Assembly (NCBI RefSeq): GCF_026967795.1
Contig: NZ_JAPVBH010000006.1
Span: 186,001 to 250,000 of the forward strand
Source of the DNA: Modestobacter sp. VKM Ac-2986
GTDB lineage: Bacteria > Actinomycetota > Actinomycetes > Mycobacteriales > Geodermatophilaceae
Direction of reading: 5' to 3'
DNA length: 64,000 nucleotides
Shown here: piece by piece, positions 17,289 to 24,938 of the stretch
How positions within the stretch are numbered: the stretch's first letter is position 1
Layout of the letters: every line of letters starts with the position of its first letter
Position numbers and translations under genes: made by a program
The notes under the pieces: model-generated
Databases searched by the model: none
The model's input: the letters and a program-made list of their open reading frames with translations, nothing else
What the model was told of the DNA's origin: nothing

Positions 17289-17927
17289 ATGGACCGCAGC
17301 CAGACCTACGTCAAGGCCTCGACCGTCCGCGGGGTGAGTCAGCTCGTCGGCCTGGTCGGCCTGGTGGCCGTCCTCGCCGGCCCGGTTTACGCGGTGGTCC
17401 AGGCCACCCGGGCCGGTGGTGCGGTGCAGGTGCCGGTCGAGCTGAGCGGGGGCACCGGGCCGCTGGTCGGCGCCCAGGTCGCGCTCCCCGACGGCGTCCG
17501 GCTGCTGCCGTTGCCCGGGGGCGTGCGGACGATGCTCTCGGCCGGGGACTCGACCGTCGCCGAGCAGCTGCTCGCCTCCGGGGACGTCGCGGTGCTCGGG
17601 CTCGCCGTGGGCCTCGGTGCCTGGCTGCTGCGCCCGGTCCTCGCCTCGATCGCGGCCGGGCGGCCCTTCGGTGCCGGCAACTCCCGGCGGCTGGCCTGGC
17701 TCGCGCTGGTGGTGGCCGTGGCGGGCAGCATTGGCCCGCTGCTGCCGCAGTTCGGCGCGCTCGCCGTCCTCGACCGGCTCGACCTGGTCGGCCCGGACAG
17801 CGCGTTCGTCATGGGGGTGACGTTCTCGTTCCTGCCGATCGTCGTGGGGGGCTTCCTGCTGCTGGTCCTCGCCGAGGCGTTCCGGCAGGGCGAGCGGATC
17901 GACTCCGACGTCGAGGGGCTGGTGTGA
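17289..17927 (+). CDS. DUF2975-type four-helix membrane protein
   Basis: A 212-residue integral membrane protein with helices at about 20-40, 95-120, 135-155 and 175-200. It shows the DUF2975 pattern: a long outer loop after the first helix and RPVLASIAAGRPFGAGNSRRL between the second and third helices. The family is commonly encoded with a small Cro/CI-like regulator, as here; its molecular role is unknown. ATG 17289 has GAGGAG six bases upstream. It overlaps the downstream regulator gene by GTGA. Confidence 0.78.
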   Translation: MDRSQTYVKASTVRGVSQLVGLVGLVAVLAGPVYAVVQATRAGGAVQVPVELSGGTGPLVGAQVALPDGVRLLPLPGGVRTMLSAGDSTVAEQLLASGDVAVLGLAVGLGAWLLRPVLASIAAGRPFGAGNSRRLAWLALVVAVAGSIGPLLPQFGALAVLDRLDLVGPDSAFVMGVTFSFLPIVVGGFLLLVLAEAFRQGERIDSDVEGLV

Positions 17928-18157
17928 GCCCCGTCGACACCGAGACCCACCGGGTCACCTGCCACCTGGACCAGCTGCTGGCCGCGCGGCAGATGACGCT
18001 CACCGAGCTCGCCGAGCGGGTCGGGGTCACCGTCGTGAACCTGTCGGTGCTCAAGAACGACCGGGCACGGGCGGTGCGGTTCTCCACGCTCACGGCCATC
18101 TGCGACGCGCTGGACTGCCAGCCCGGCGACGTCTTCAGCGTCGGACCCGCCCGCTGA
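17924..18157 (+). CDS. Small Cro/CI-type (XRE) HTH regulator
   Basis: A 77-residue DNA-binding protein that is almost all helix-turn-helix: MTLTELAERVGVTVVNLSVLKNDRARAVRFSTLTAICDALDCQPGDVF. It matches the YozG-like regulators that accompany DUF2975 membrane proteins. The GTG overlaps the membrane-protein stop. It is the natural candidate to bind the double palindrome at 17222-17275 (inference). Confidence 0.85.
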   Translation: MSPVDTETHRVTCHLDQLLAARQMTLTELAERVGVTVVNLSVLKNDRARAVRFSTLTAICDALDCQPGDVFSVGPAR

Positions 18158-18162
18158 CGCAG

Positions 18163-18197
18163 CGAGGCCGGCCTCCCCGGCGGGGAGACCGGCCTCG
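18163..18197. terminator. Bidirectional terminator between the HTH gene and mrp
   Basis: CGAGGCCGG pairs with CCGGCCTCG, and inside it CTCCCC pairs with GGGGAG across a C·A mismatch. The strong hairpin lies between convergent stops at 18157 and 18211. Confidence 0.7.
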
Positions 18198-18210
18198 GAT
18201 GCGGATCAGG

Positions 18211-19371
18211 TCAGCGGCTGACCGGGGTGAGCCCCAGGGGCATGCCGGCCAGGCCGCGCTGGCGGACGGTGAGGCCCTCGGCGATCTTCTCCAGCGCCTG
18301 CGCCGCGGGGGCGTCGGGCTGGGCGAGCACGATCGGGGCACCGGCGTCGCCGGCCTCGCGCAGCCGGGTGTCCAGCGGGATCTGGCCGAGCAGCGGCACC
18401 CGGGCACCGAGCACCTTGGTCAGCGCGTCGGAGACGGCCTGGCCGCCACCGGCACCGAACAGCTCCATGCGGGAGCCGTCGGGCAGGTCCAGCCAGGACA
18501 TGTTCTCGATGACGCCGACCACGCGCTGGTTGGTCTGGGTGGCGATCGCGCCGGCCCGCTCGGCGACCTCGGCGGCAGCGAGCTGCGGCGTGGTCACCAC
18601 CAGGATCTCGGCGTTGGGCACCAGCTGGGCCAGCGAGATCGCGACGTCACCGGTGCCCGGGGGCAGGTCGAGCAGCAGGACGTCCAGGTCGCCCCACCAG
18701 ACGTCGGCGAGGAACTGCTGCAGCGCGCGGTGCAGCATCGGGCCACGCCACACGACCGGGGTGTTGCCCGGGGTGAACATGCCGATCGAGATGACCTTCA
18801 CGCCGTAGGACTGCGGCGGCATGATCATGTTCTCGACCTGGGTCGGCTTGTCCTCGCAGCCGAGCATGCGGGGCACCGAGTGGCCGTAGATGTCGGCGTC
18901 GACGACGCCCACGGACAGGCCGCGGCGGGCCATCGAGGCGGCCAGGTTGACCGTGACGCTGGACTTGCCGACGCCGCCCTTGCCCGAGGCGACCGCGAAC
19001 ACGCGGGTCAGCGAGCCGGGCTGGGCGAAGGGCACGACCGGGTCGGCGGCGTCCGTGCCGCGCACGGTCTTGCGCAGCTCGGTGCGCTGCTCGTCGTTCA
19101 TCACGTCCAGGCCGACCTGGACGGCGGTCACGCCGGGCACGCGGATGACGGCCTCGGTGACGCGGTCGGTGATGGTGTCGCGCATGGGGCAGCCGGAGAC
19201 GGTCAGGTAGACCTCGACGCGGACCGTGCCCGGGTCGCCCCCGACACCGATCTGCACGTCCTTGATCATGCCCAGCTCGGGCAGGGGACGGTTGATCTCC
19301 GGGTCCTGGACGGTCGCCAGGGCAGCGACCACGGCGTCCAGCGCCGGCGAGCCGGTGAGCGTGTCGGACAT
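18211..19371 (-). CDS. mrp: Mrp/ApbC/NBP35-family iron-sulfur cluster carrier ATPase
   Basis: A 386-residue cytoplasmic ATPase. It has an N-terminal MIP18/DUF59 domain (about 8-90, with GCPMRDTI) and a deviant Walker A GKGGVGKSS (130-138). DADIYGHSVPRMLG follows, then DLPPGTGD and IENMSW. It is thought to assemble or carry Fe-S clusters. The CxxC cluster-binding motif of enterobacterial ApbC, expected after ENMS, is absent: the stretch reads ENMSWLDLPDGSRMELFGAGGG. This appears to be the actinobacterial form. ATG 19371 is supported by an upstream GGAG. mrp also lies a few genes past tatB in mycobacteria. Confidence 0.93.
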   Translation of the reverse strand: MSDTLTGSPALDAVVAALATVQDPEINRPLPELGMIKDVQIGVGGDPGTVRVEVYLTVSGCPMRDTITDRVTEAVIRVPGVTAVQVGLDVMNDEQRTELRKTVRGTDAADPVVPFAQPGSLTRVFAVASGKGGVGKSSVTVNLAASMARRGLSVGVVDADIYGHSVPRMLGCEDKPTQVENMIMPPQSYGVKVISIGMFTPGNTPVVWRGPMLHRALQQFLADVWWGDLDVLLLDLPPGTGDVAISLAQLVPNAEILVVTTPQLAAAEVAERAGAIATQTNQRVVGVIENMSWLDLPDGSRMELFGAGGGQAVSDALTKVLGARVPLLGQIPLDTRLREAGDAGAPIVLAQPDAPAAQALEKIAEGLTVRQRGLAGMPLGLTPVSR

Positions 19372-19513
19372 GCGGGGTGAGTCTCCTTCGACGGGGGGCC
19401 CGCGGGAGGCGGCCCCCCAGGGAGCTCGCGCGCGGACGTCCTCACTGTACGGCGGGCCGGACGGCCGTTCCGGTGGTGAGGGTGTGACGCAGGCCAACCC
19501 CCGCACCGGTCGC

Positions 19514-19519
19514 TAGGGT
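19514..19519 (+). promoter_or_regulatory. -10 box of azlC, leaderless
   Basis: TAGGGT followed by exactly seven bases and then the GTG start. No Shine-Dalgarno is present. Confidence 0.55.
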
Positions 19520-19526
19520 CGCCGCC

Positions 19527-20216
19527 GTGTCCTCTCCCGCCCGGTCGGCGACCCTGCGCGACTCGCTGGGGCTGGGGCTGGCGGTGGGGCTCTACGGCGT
19601 GGCCTTCGGGGCGGCCGCGGTGGGGGCGGGGCTGTCGACCTGGCAGGCGGTCGCGCTCTCGGCGCTGATGTTCACCGGCGCCTCGCAGTTCGCGCTGGTC
19701 GGCGTCCTCGGTGCTGGCGGCGGGGCGTTCGCCGCGGTCGGCAGCGCGCTGCTGCTCGGCTCCCGCAACACCCTCTACGGCGTCCGGCTGGCGCCGATGC
19801 TGGCTCCGCGGGGTTGGCTGCGCCGGGCCGGCACCGCGCAGCTGGTCATCGACGAGTCCACCGCGATGGCCGTGGCCGCGCCCGACCGGGAGCTGGGCCG
19901 GCTGGCCTTCTGGGTCACCGGCGGGTCGGTCTACGTCTGCTGGACGGCGATGACGCTGGTCGGCGCGCTGGGTGCCGGCGGGCTGGGGGAGACCGCGGAG
20001 GCCGCGCTGGACGCCGTCGTCCCGGCCGCCTTCCTGGCACTGCTGTGGCCGCGGCTGCAGCGCTCGGCGACCGAGGCGGGGGTGCAGCGGCGGGTGGCCC
20101 TGGGCGGGGCGGTCGTCGCGCTGGCGCTGACGCCGTTCGTGCCGGCCGGGCTGCAGGTGGTGCTCGCCGTGGTCGCCGTCCTGCTCGCCGGGCGCCCGCG
20201 GGCGGTGGCGGCGTGA
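19527..20216 (+). CDS. azlC: AzlC-family branched-chain amino acid exporter, large subunit
   Basis: A 229-residue membrane protein with about seven helices and the AzlC signature FTGASQFALVGVLGAGG and LLLGSRNTLYGVRLAP. With AzlD it exports branched-chain amino acids or analogues; the precise substrate is not visible. The start follows a TANNNT box by seven bases. The azlD gene overlaps by GTGA. Confidence 0.87.
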   Translation: MSSPARSATLRDSLGLGLAVGLYGVAFGAAAVGAGLSTWQAVALSALMFTGASQFALVGVLGAGGGAFAAVGSALLLGSRNTLYGVRLAPMLAPRGWLRRAGTAQLVIDESTAMAVAAPDRELGRLAFWVTGGSVYVCWTAMTLVGALGAGGLGETAEAALDAVVPAAFLALLWPRLQRSATEAGVQRRVALGGAVVALALTPFVPAGLQVVLAVVAVLLAGRPRAVAA

Positions 20217-20530
20217 GCAACGGCGCGATGTGGACGGCGGTCCTGGTGGGTGCGGTGGGCTGCTACCTGCTGAAGCTGGCCGGGCTGTCGGTGCCGGCCG
20301 CGTGGGTGCAGCACCCGCTGGTCACCCGGGTCGTGGAGTTCGTGCCGGCGGCGCTGCTGGCCGCACTCGTCGCGGTGCAGGCGGCGACGTCCGGGCGCGA
20401 CCTGGTGCTGGACGGCCGGCTGGTCGGGCTGGCGGTGGCCGCACTCGCGCTGGCGCTGCGGGCGCCGTTCATCGTGGTGATCCTGCTGGCCGGCGCGGCC
20501 GGCGCGCTGGTCCACGTGCTCGGCGGCTGA
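20213..20530 (+). CDS. azlD: AzlD-family branched-chain amino acid exporter, small subunit
   Basis: A 105-residue protein with three to four membrane helices. It carries AzlD features: CYLLKLAGLSVP near the N-terminus, a central RVVEFVPAALLAAL and the C-terminal LALRAPFIVVILLAGAAGA. The GTG overlaps the azlC stop, as usual for this two-subunit exporter. The stop lies 4 bp from the opposing gene. Confidence 0.85.
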   Translation: MSNGAMWTAVLVGAVGCYLLKLAGLSVPAAWVQHPLVTRVVEFVPAALLAALVAVQAATSGRDLVLDGRLVGLAVAALALALRAPFIVVILLAGAAGALVHVLGG

Positions 20531-20534
20531 CGCC

Positions 20535-20939
20535 TCACTCGCGGTGGCGGCCGCGGTAGGTCATCGCCTCGGGCGGGGGGTCGAGGTCCATGTCCTCGTG
20601 GACGTAGAGGCCCGCGCCGTTCGGCGTGTCGACCAGGAACTCGCCCTGGATGAAGTCCCAGGCGTACCCGGGCACCCAGCCCTCGTCCTCGTCGTGGACC
20701 AGGACGGGGTGTCCCATCGGCACCCAGGGCGGCCTCGACTGGAGGACCTCGACGGCGCCCAGCTCGTCGGCAGGGACCCCGGCGTGTGCCGCCACCCGGG
20801 TCCGGACCGCGGGGCCCAGCTCGCCGGTGCGCCCGACGGTGCCCAGGTCGAGCGGCGCCCCGGACGTCTGCAGCCACAGCCGGTAGGTGCGGTCGGGGAG
20901 GTTCTCGACCCGGACGACGAAGCCGCTGCTGGGGTTCAC
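20535..20939 (-). CDS. Hypothetical protein, 134 residues
   Basis: I do not recognise a family. The protein is soluble and acidic, with conserved-looking tryptophans and a proline-rich C-terminus (DLDPPPEAMTYRGRHRE). No signal peptide or membrane helix is visible. GTG 20939 is the only start that keeps the N-terminal VRVENLPDRTYRLWLQ segment and excludes non-coding upstream sequence. It is convergent with azlD. Confidence 0.65.
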   Translation of the reverse strand: MNPSSGFVVRVENLPDRTYRLWLQTSGAPLDLGTVGRTGELGPAVRTRVAAHAGVPADELGAVEVLQSRPPWVPMGHPVLVHDEDEGWVPGYAWDFIQGEFLVDTPNGAGLYVHEDMDLDPPPEAMTYRGRHRE

Positions 20940-20961
20940 TCGCCCATCGTGGCGGGCCGGG

Positions 20962-20995
20962 CCGGACGGCGGGCCGCTGCGGGCCCGCCGTCCGG
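20962..20995 (-). terminator. Terminator after the DHA2 MFS gene
   Basis: A perfect 14-bp stem CCGGACGGCGGGCC/GGCCCGCCGTCCGG with a 6-nt loop begins 6 bp beyond the MFS stop on the minus strand. Confidence 0.7.
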
Positions 20996-21000
20996 GTGCG

Positions 21001-22563
21001 TCAGTGCGCCATCGGGACGGCGGCCTCGGACTCCAGGCGCTCGGCGCCTGAGGTCGTCTGCAGCGGCTTCTCCTTGATGAACAGCACCACCAGCAGGGCC
21101 AGGGCGGCCAGCGGGGTGGCGATGAGGAACAGCTCGGCGGTGGCGTCGCCGTAGGCGTTCTGCACCACCGTCTGGACCTCCGGCGGCAGGGAGGCGACGT
21201 CCGGGACGGCGGCGTGCCCGCCGCCGGAGGACCCGCCGAGCACCGACAGCTCGCTGGCCACGCGGCTGGCCAGCACCGCGCCCAGGACGCTGACGCCGAT
21301 CGTGCCGCCGAGGCTGCGGAAGAACGACAGCACCGAGGTGGCCGAGCCCAGCTGGCGGGCCGGGACGTCGTTCTGCGCGGCGAGCACCAGGTTCTGCATC
21401 AGCATGCCGACGCCCACGCCCATCACGGCCATGTAGGCGCCGATCAGCCACATCGAGGTGTCCGCGCCGATGGTGGCCAGCAGGCCGAAGCCGACGGTCA
21501 TCAGGGCCGCACCGGCGACCAGGTACCGCTTCCACAGCCCGGTCTTGGTGATCAGCGCGCCGGCGACGGTGGAGGAGACCAGCAGCCCGGCGATCATCGG
21601 CAGCGACAGCAGCCCGGCCGCGGTGGGGGAGTAGCCGCGGGAGATCTGGAAGTACTGGGAGAGGAAGACCGTCCCGCCGAACATCGCGATGCCCACCAGG
21701 GCGGAGGCGACGACGGTGAGGGTGACCGTGCGGTTGCGGAAGATGTCCAGCGGGATGATCGGCTCGTCCACCTTGGACTCGACCAGCACGGCGAGGGCCA
21801 GCAGCACCAGCGCGCCGCCGACCATGAGCGCGGTCGTCCCCGACAGCCAGTCGAAGTCGTTGCCGGCCAGGGTGACCCAGACGAGCAGCAGGCTGATGCC
21901 GGCGGTGATGAGCAGGGCGCCCAGCCAGTCGACCCGCACCTGGCGGCGCACGGTCTTGAGCTTCAGCGTCTTCTGCAGCAGCACGATCGCGGCCAGCGCG
22001 AACGGCACGCCCATGAAGAAGCACCAGCGCCAGCCCAGCCAGGACGTGTCGACGATGACGCCACCGATCAGCGGGCCGGCGACGGTGGCGACGGCGAAGA
22101 CCGCGCCGAAGATGCCGGCGTACCGGCCCAGCTCGCGCGGCGGGATCATCGCGGCCATCACGATCTGCACGAGCGCGGTGAGGCCACCGGCGCCGGCGCC
22201 CTGGATCACGCGGGCGATGATCAGCGTCGTCGTGTCCTGGGAGAACCCGGCGAGCAGGGAGCCGGCGACGAAGAGCCCCAGGGAGAGCTGCACGAGCAGC
22301 TTCTGGCTGACCAGGTCGGCGAGCTTGCCCCACAGCGGCACAGTGACCGTCATCGCCAGCAGCTCGGCGGTGACCACCCAGGTGTAGATCGACTGGCTGC
22401 CGCCCAGGTCGGAGATGATCGTGGGCAGGGCGTTGGAGACGACGGTTGCGGCCAGGATCGACACGAAGATGCCCATCATCAGGCCCGACAGCGCCTGGAG
22501 CACCTCCCGCCGGCTCATGGCGGCCCGGGTGGTGGCCGCCCCGGGTTCGGTGGTGGTGGTCAT
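21001..22563 (-). CDS. MFS drug efflux transporter, DHA2 (EmrB/QacA) family, 14 helices
   Basis: A 520-residue membrane transporter. The first helices show the DHA2 patterns LSGLMMGIFVSILAATVVSNALPTI and WVVTAELLAMTVTVPLWGKLAD, and motif C GAVFAVATVAGPLIGGVIVD lies in helix 5. It should expel toxic compounds with proton antiport. It lies 28 bp downstream of a TetR gene read in the same direction, whose operator-like palindrome is upstream of both. The regulator probably controls this pump. Confidence 0.9.
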   Translation of the reverse strand: MTTTTEPGAATTRAAMSRREVLQALSGLMMGIFVSILAATVVSNALPTIISDLGGSQSIYTWVVTAELLAMTVTVPLWGKLADLVSQKLLVQLSLGLFVAGSLLAGFSQDTTTLIIARVIQGAGAGGLTALVQIVMAAMIPPRELGRYAGIFGAVFAVATVAGPLIGGVIVDTSWLGWRWCFFMGVPFALAAIVLLQKTLKLKTVRRQVRVDWLGALLITAGISLLLVWVTLAGNDFDWLSGTTALMVGGALVLLALAVLVESKVDEPIIPLDIFRNRTVTLTVVASALVGIAMFGGTVFLSQYFQISRGYSPTAAGLLSLPMIAGLLVSSTVAGALITKTGLWKRYLVAGAALMTVGFGLLATIGADTSMWLIGAYMAVMGVGVGMLMQNLVLAAQNDVPARQLGSATSVLSFFRSLGGTIGVSVLGAVLASRVASELSVLGGSSGGGHAAVPDVASLPPEVQTVVQNAYGDATAELFLIATPLAALALLVVLFIKEKPLQTTSGAERLESEAAVPMAH

Positions 22564-22591
22564 GCTGCTCCAGTCGGTGGGTGGGTCGGGA

Positions 22592-23191
22592 TCAGTGGGC
22601 GGCGGGCAGGCCGGCGGCGACGGCGTCGAGCGCCTCGTCGGCCAGCGCCGTAAGCGGGGTGGTGCCGCCCTGGGCCTGCCAGCGCAGCAGGCTGACCCGC
22701 AGGGCGGCGGAGACGACGGCGGCCAGCAGCGCGGGCAGCAGGTCGGCGTCGGCGTCGAGGCCGGTGCGCTCGGCGACGGCCAGGGCGCACTCGCGCTCGT
22801 CGGCGGCGCTCATCTCCACCAGTCGGGGCAGCAGCGAGGGGGTGCCCATCAGCACGGTCAGCCGCTCGAGCAGGCCGACCGGGTCGGCCTCGAGCTCGGT
22901 CAGCTCGGCCTGCACCGCGGTCCGGACGGCGTCGAGCGGACCGACGTCGGCGGGCACGGCGCGCAGCCGGGTGGACAGGCGGGGTTGATCGGGGCCGCCG
23001 GGCTGCAGCAGCGCCTCCTCCTTGCTGGAGAAGTAGTTGAAGAAGGTCCGGTAGGACACGTCGGCCGCGGCGGCGATCGCCTCGACGGTGACGTGCTCCC
23101 AGCCGCGGTCGACGGCCAGCCGCACCGTCGCGGCCGCCAGGGCGGCCCGGGTGTCGGCCTTCTTGCGCTCGCGCAGCCCTCGTCCGGTCAC
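22592..23191 (-). CDS. TetR-family transcriptional repressor
   Basis: A 199-residue regulator. The N-terminal HTH lies at about 13-60 (ALAAATVRLAVDRGWEHVTVEAIAAAADVSYRTFFNYFSSKEEAL), followed by a helical ligand domain. The GTG at 23191 is the plausible start since the longer open frame crosses the palindrome and the divergent gene. It is the first gene of a two-gene unit with the MFS pump and most likely represses it until a drug binds. Confidence 0.88.
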   Translation of the reverse strand: MTGRGLRERKKADTRAALAAATVRLAVDRGWEHVTVEAIAAAADVSYRTFFNYFSSKEEALLQPGGPDQPRLSTRLRAVPADVGPLDAVRTAVQAELTELEADPVGLLERLTVLMGTPSLLPRLVEMSAADERECALAVAERTGLDADADLLPALLAAVVSAALRVSLLRWQAQGGTTPLTALADEALDAVAAGLPAAH

Positions 23192-23210
23192 CGGTCGAGC
23201 ATCCGACTTG

Positions 23211-23227
23211 CTTGCACAGTGTGCAAG
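23211..23227. promoter_or_regulatory. TetR-type operator
   Basis: CTTGCACAGTGTGCAAG is a 17-bp palindrome (8-bp arms around one base), 19 bp upstream of the TetR GTG. It lies in the gap to the divergent gene at 23307. Size and place are typical of an autoregulatory TetR operator. Confidence 0.75.
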
Positions 23228-23306
23228 GTTGCCGAGTGTGCATCCGATCACCGGTGGCGGCGCGGCACCGGGACGGCGGCCGGGGACTCCGGCACGATCG
23301 CGCGGC

Positions 23307-23912
23307 ATGACCGCACCGACGCGCGTGCCCACCCGTGCGCCGGCCCTGGCACTGGCCGGTCTTGGTGGGCTCGCCGCCGGGACAGCGGCCAAGGCCGCCG
23401 ACTTCTCCGGCTGGCGGTGGGCCAACGACCTCGGTCACTTCCCGGCCGCATGGGTGCTGGTCGTCGCGCTGATCGGGTGGCGGGCGCCCTCGCTGCGGGC
23501 CGCTGCGGTGCGGTCGGCCGTCTTCTTCGCCGCGATGAGCGTCGGCTACTACTCGTGGGCCGCCCTGGTGCTCGACCGCGGGTGGGACGTGCGGCTGCTG
23601 GTCGCCTGGCTGGTCCTGTCGGCGACCGCGGTGCCGGCCACGGCCGCCGCCGGCCACCTCGCGACCCGCCGCACCGGCTGGCTGTTCGGCGCGATGCTGG
23701 CGATGGCGGCCGGCATCGTCCTCGGCGGCGGGGTGCTGGCCGACCCCGGCGCCCACCCCGTGCAGGCGGTCGTGGAGGTCCTCGTCGTCGCCGTGCTGGT
23801 CGTGGTCCTGCCGCGGGACGGGCGCACCCGGCTGTGGGCGGTCGCGCTCACCGCGCCGCTGACCTGGGTGGCCGCGCAGCTGCTCGACGTCCTGCGCTCG
23901 GTGCTGGGCTGA
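23307..23912 (+). CDS. Integral membrane protein (DUF6518-like), unknown function
   Basis: A 201-residue protein with about six membrane helices. The early AADFSGWRWANDLGHFPAAWV and MSVGYYSWAALVLDRGW segments recall a family of uncharacterised actinobacterial membrane proteins. The ATG at 23307 gives a short basic N-terminus; an in-frame extension would run across the TetR operator and is rejected. Its promoter probably shares the TetR control region. Confidence 0.7.
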   Translation: MTAPTRVPTRAPALALAGLGGLAAGTAAKAADFSGWRWANDLGHFPAAWVLVVALIGWRAPSLRAAAVRSAVFFAAMSVGYYSWAALVLDRGWDVRLLVAWLVLSATAVPATAAAGHLATRRTGWLFGAMLAMAAGIVLGGGVLADPGAHPVQAVVEVLVVAVLVVVLPRDGRTRLWAVALTAPLTWVAAQLLDVLRSVLG

Positions 23913-23917
23913 CCGGC

Positions 23918-24406
23918 GTGCTGGTCGTGGTCGGTGGGCTGCCCGGGGTCGGCAAGACGACCGTGGCCCGGGCGGTGGCCGGGCGCACCGGTGCCGCGCA
24001 CCTGCGGATCGACACCTTCGAGGTGGCGCTGGTCCGGCTCGGGCTCCTGACCGAGGTCGGGGCGGAGGGGTACGAGCTGGCGCTCGCCGCCGCCGACACC
24101 TGCCTGACCGCCGGCACCGACGTCGTCGTCGACGCGGTGTTCGACGTCGCCGCCGCGCGCCGGCCCTTCCGCGAGCTCGCCGCCCGGCACGGCGCCGACG
24201 TCCACTGGGTGCGGCTGATCTGCACCGACCGGGTCGAGCACCGCCGCCGGGTCACCGGGCGCACCGCCGACCTGGCCGGGCACGTCCTCCCGACCTGGCC
24301 GCAGGTGCAGGCGTGGACGGCCGACCAGTGGCACGAGCGGCACACCGTGGTCGACACCGCGGTCGGCGACCCGGTGGCCGCCGTGCTCAGCGCGCTGGGT
24401 CGCTGA
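23918..24406 (+). CDS. P-loop kinase-like ATP-binding protein
   Basis: A 162-residue protein starting almost at its Walker A motif (GGLPGVGKTT, residues 6-15). RIDTFE, an acidic DVVVDAVFD and a basic RVEHRRRVTGR lid-like region follow. This resembles the zeta-toxin/chloramphenicol-phosphotransferase-like AAA kinases; the substrate is unknown. The GTG is 5 bp after the preceding stop. The 3' end overlaps the opposing DUF1003 gene by 20 bp. Confidence 0.75.
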   Translation: MLVVVGGLPGVGKTTVARAVAGRTGAAHLRIDTFEVALVRLGLLTEVGAEGYELALAAADTCLTAGTDVVVDAVFDVAAARRPFRELAARHGADVHWVRLICTDRVEHRRRVTGRTADLAGHVLPTWPQVQAWTADQWHERHTVVDTAVGDPVAAVLSALGR

Positions 24407-24938
24407 GCGCCTCGGCGGCCTCGCGGCGCTTCTTCTTCTGCTTCTTGCGCTCGGCGGCCTCCTCCGAGGTCTCCTCGGGCATCAGCCGGTTGATCTCCCC
24501 GCGGATGAAGTCGCGGGTGGCCAGCTCACCGACCGAGACGCGCAGCGAGGCGAGCTCGCGGGCCAGGTACTCGGTGTCGGCGCGGGTCTGGAACGACCGC
24601 TCGCGGTCCTCCTCGGCCTGCACCCGGTCGCGGTCGGCCTGCCGGTTCTGCGCGAGCAGGATGAGCGGCGCCGCGTAGGCGGCCTGGGTGGAGAAGGCCA
24701 GGTTGAGCAGGATGAACGGGTAGGGGTCCCAGCGCAGGTTCACCGCCACCACGTTGAGCACGATCCAGACGATCACGATGATCGTCTGGACGGCGAGGAA
24801 CCGGCCGGTGCCCAGGAACCGCGCGATGCCCTCGGCGAACTTGCCGACCGCGTCGGGGTCCAGCTTCAGGAACTGGGCGAAGGACCGGCTGCCCCGGGGC
24901 TGGTCGAGGCGCTGGTCGGCGCGGCGGTCGTCAGCCAC
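24387..24938 (-). CDS. DUF1003 membrane protein
   Basis: A 183-residue protein. The core FLGTGRFLAVQTIIVIVWIVLNVVAVN and DPYPFILLNLAFSTQAAYAAPLILLAQNRQADRDR identify DUF1003: two membrane helices followed by a long charged coiled coil. A very basic lysine-rich tail (about 160-175) follows. The function is unknown. The GTG overlaps the stop of the upstream MgtE-N/CBS gene by 8 bp, so the two are coupled. The same two gene types are neighbours in mycobacteria near mrp. Confidence 0.85.
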   Translation of the reverse strand: MADDRRADQRLDQPRGSRSFAQFLKLDPDAVGKFAEGIARFLGTGRFLAVQTIIVIVWIVLNVVAVNLRWDPYPFILLNLAFSTQAAYAAPLILLAQNRQADRDRVQAEEDRERSFQTRADTEYLARELASLRVSVGELATRDFIRGEINRLMPEETSEEAAERKKQKKKRREAAEALSDPAR

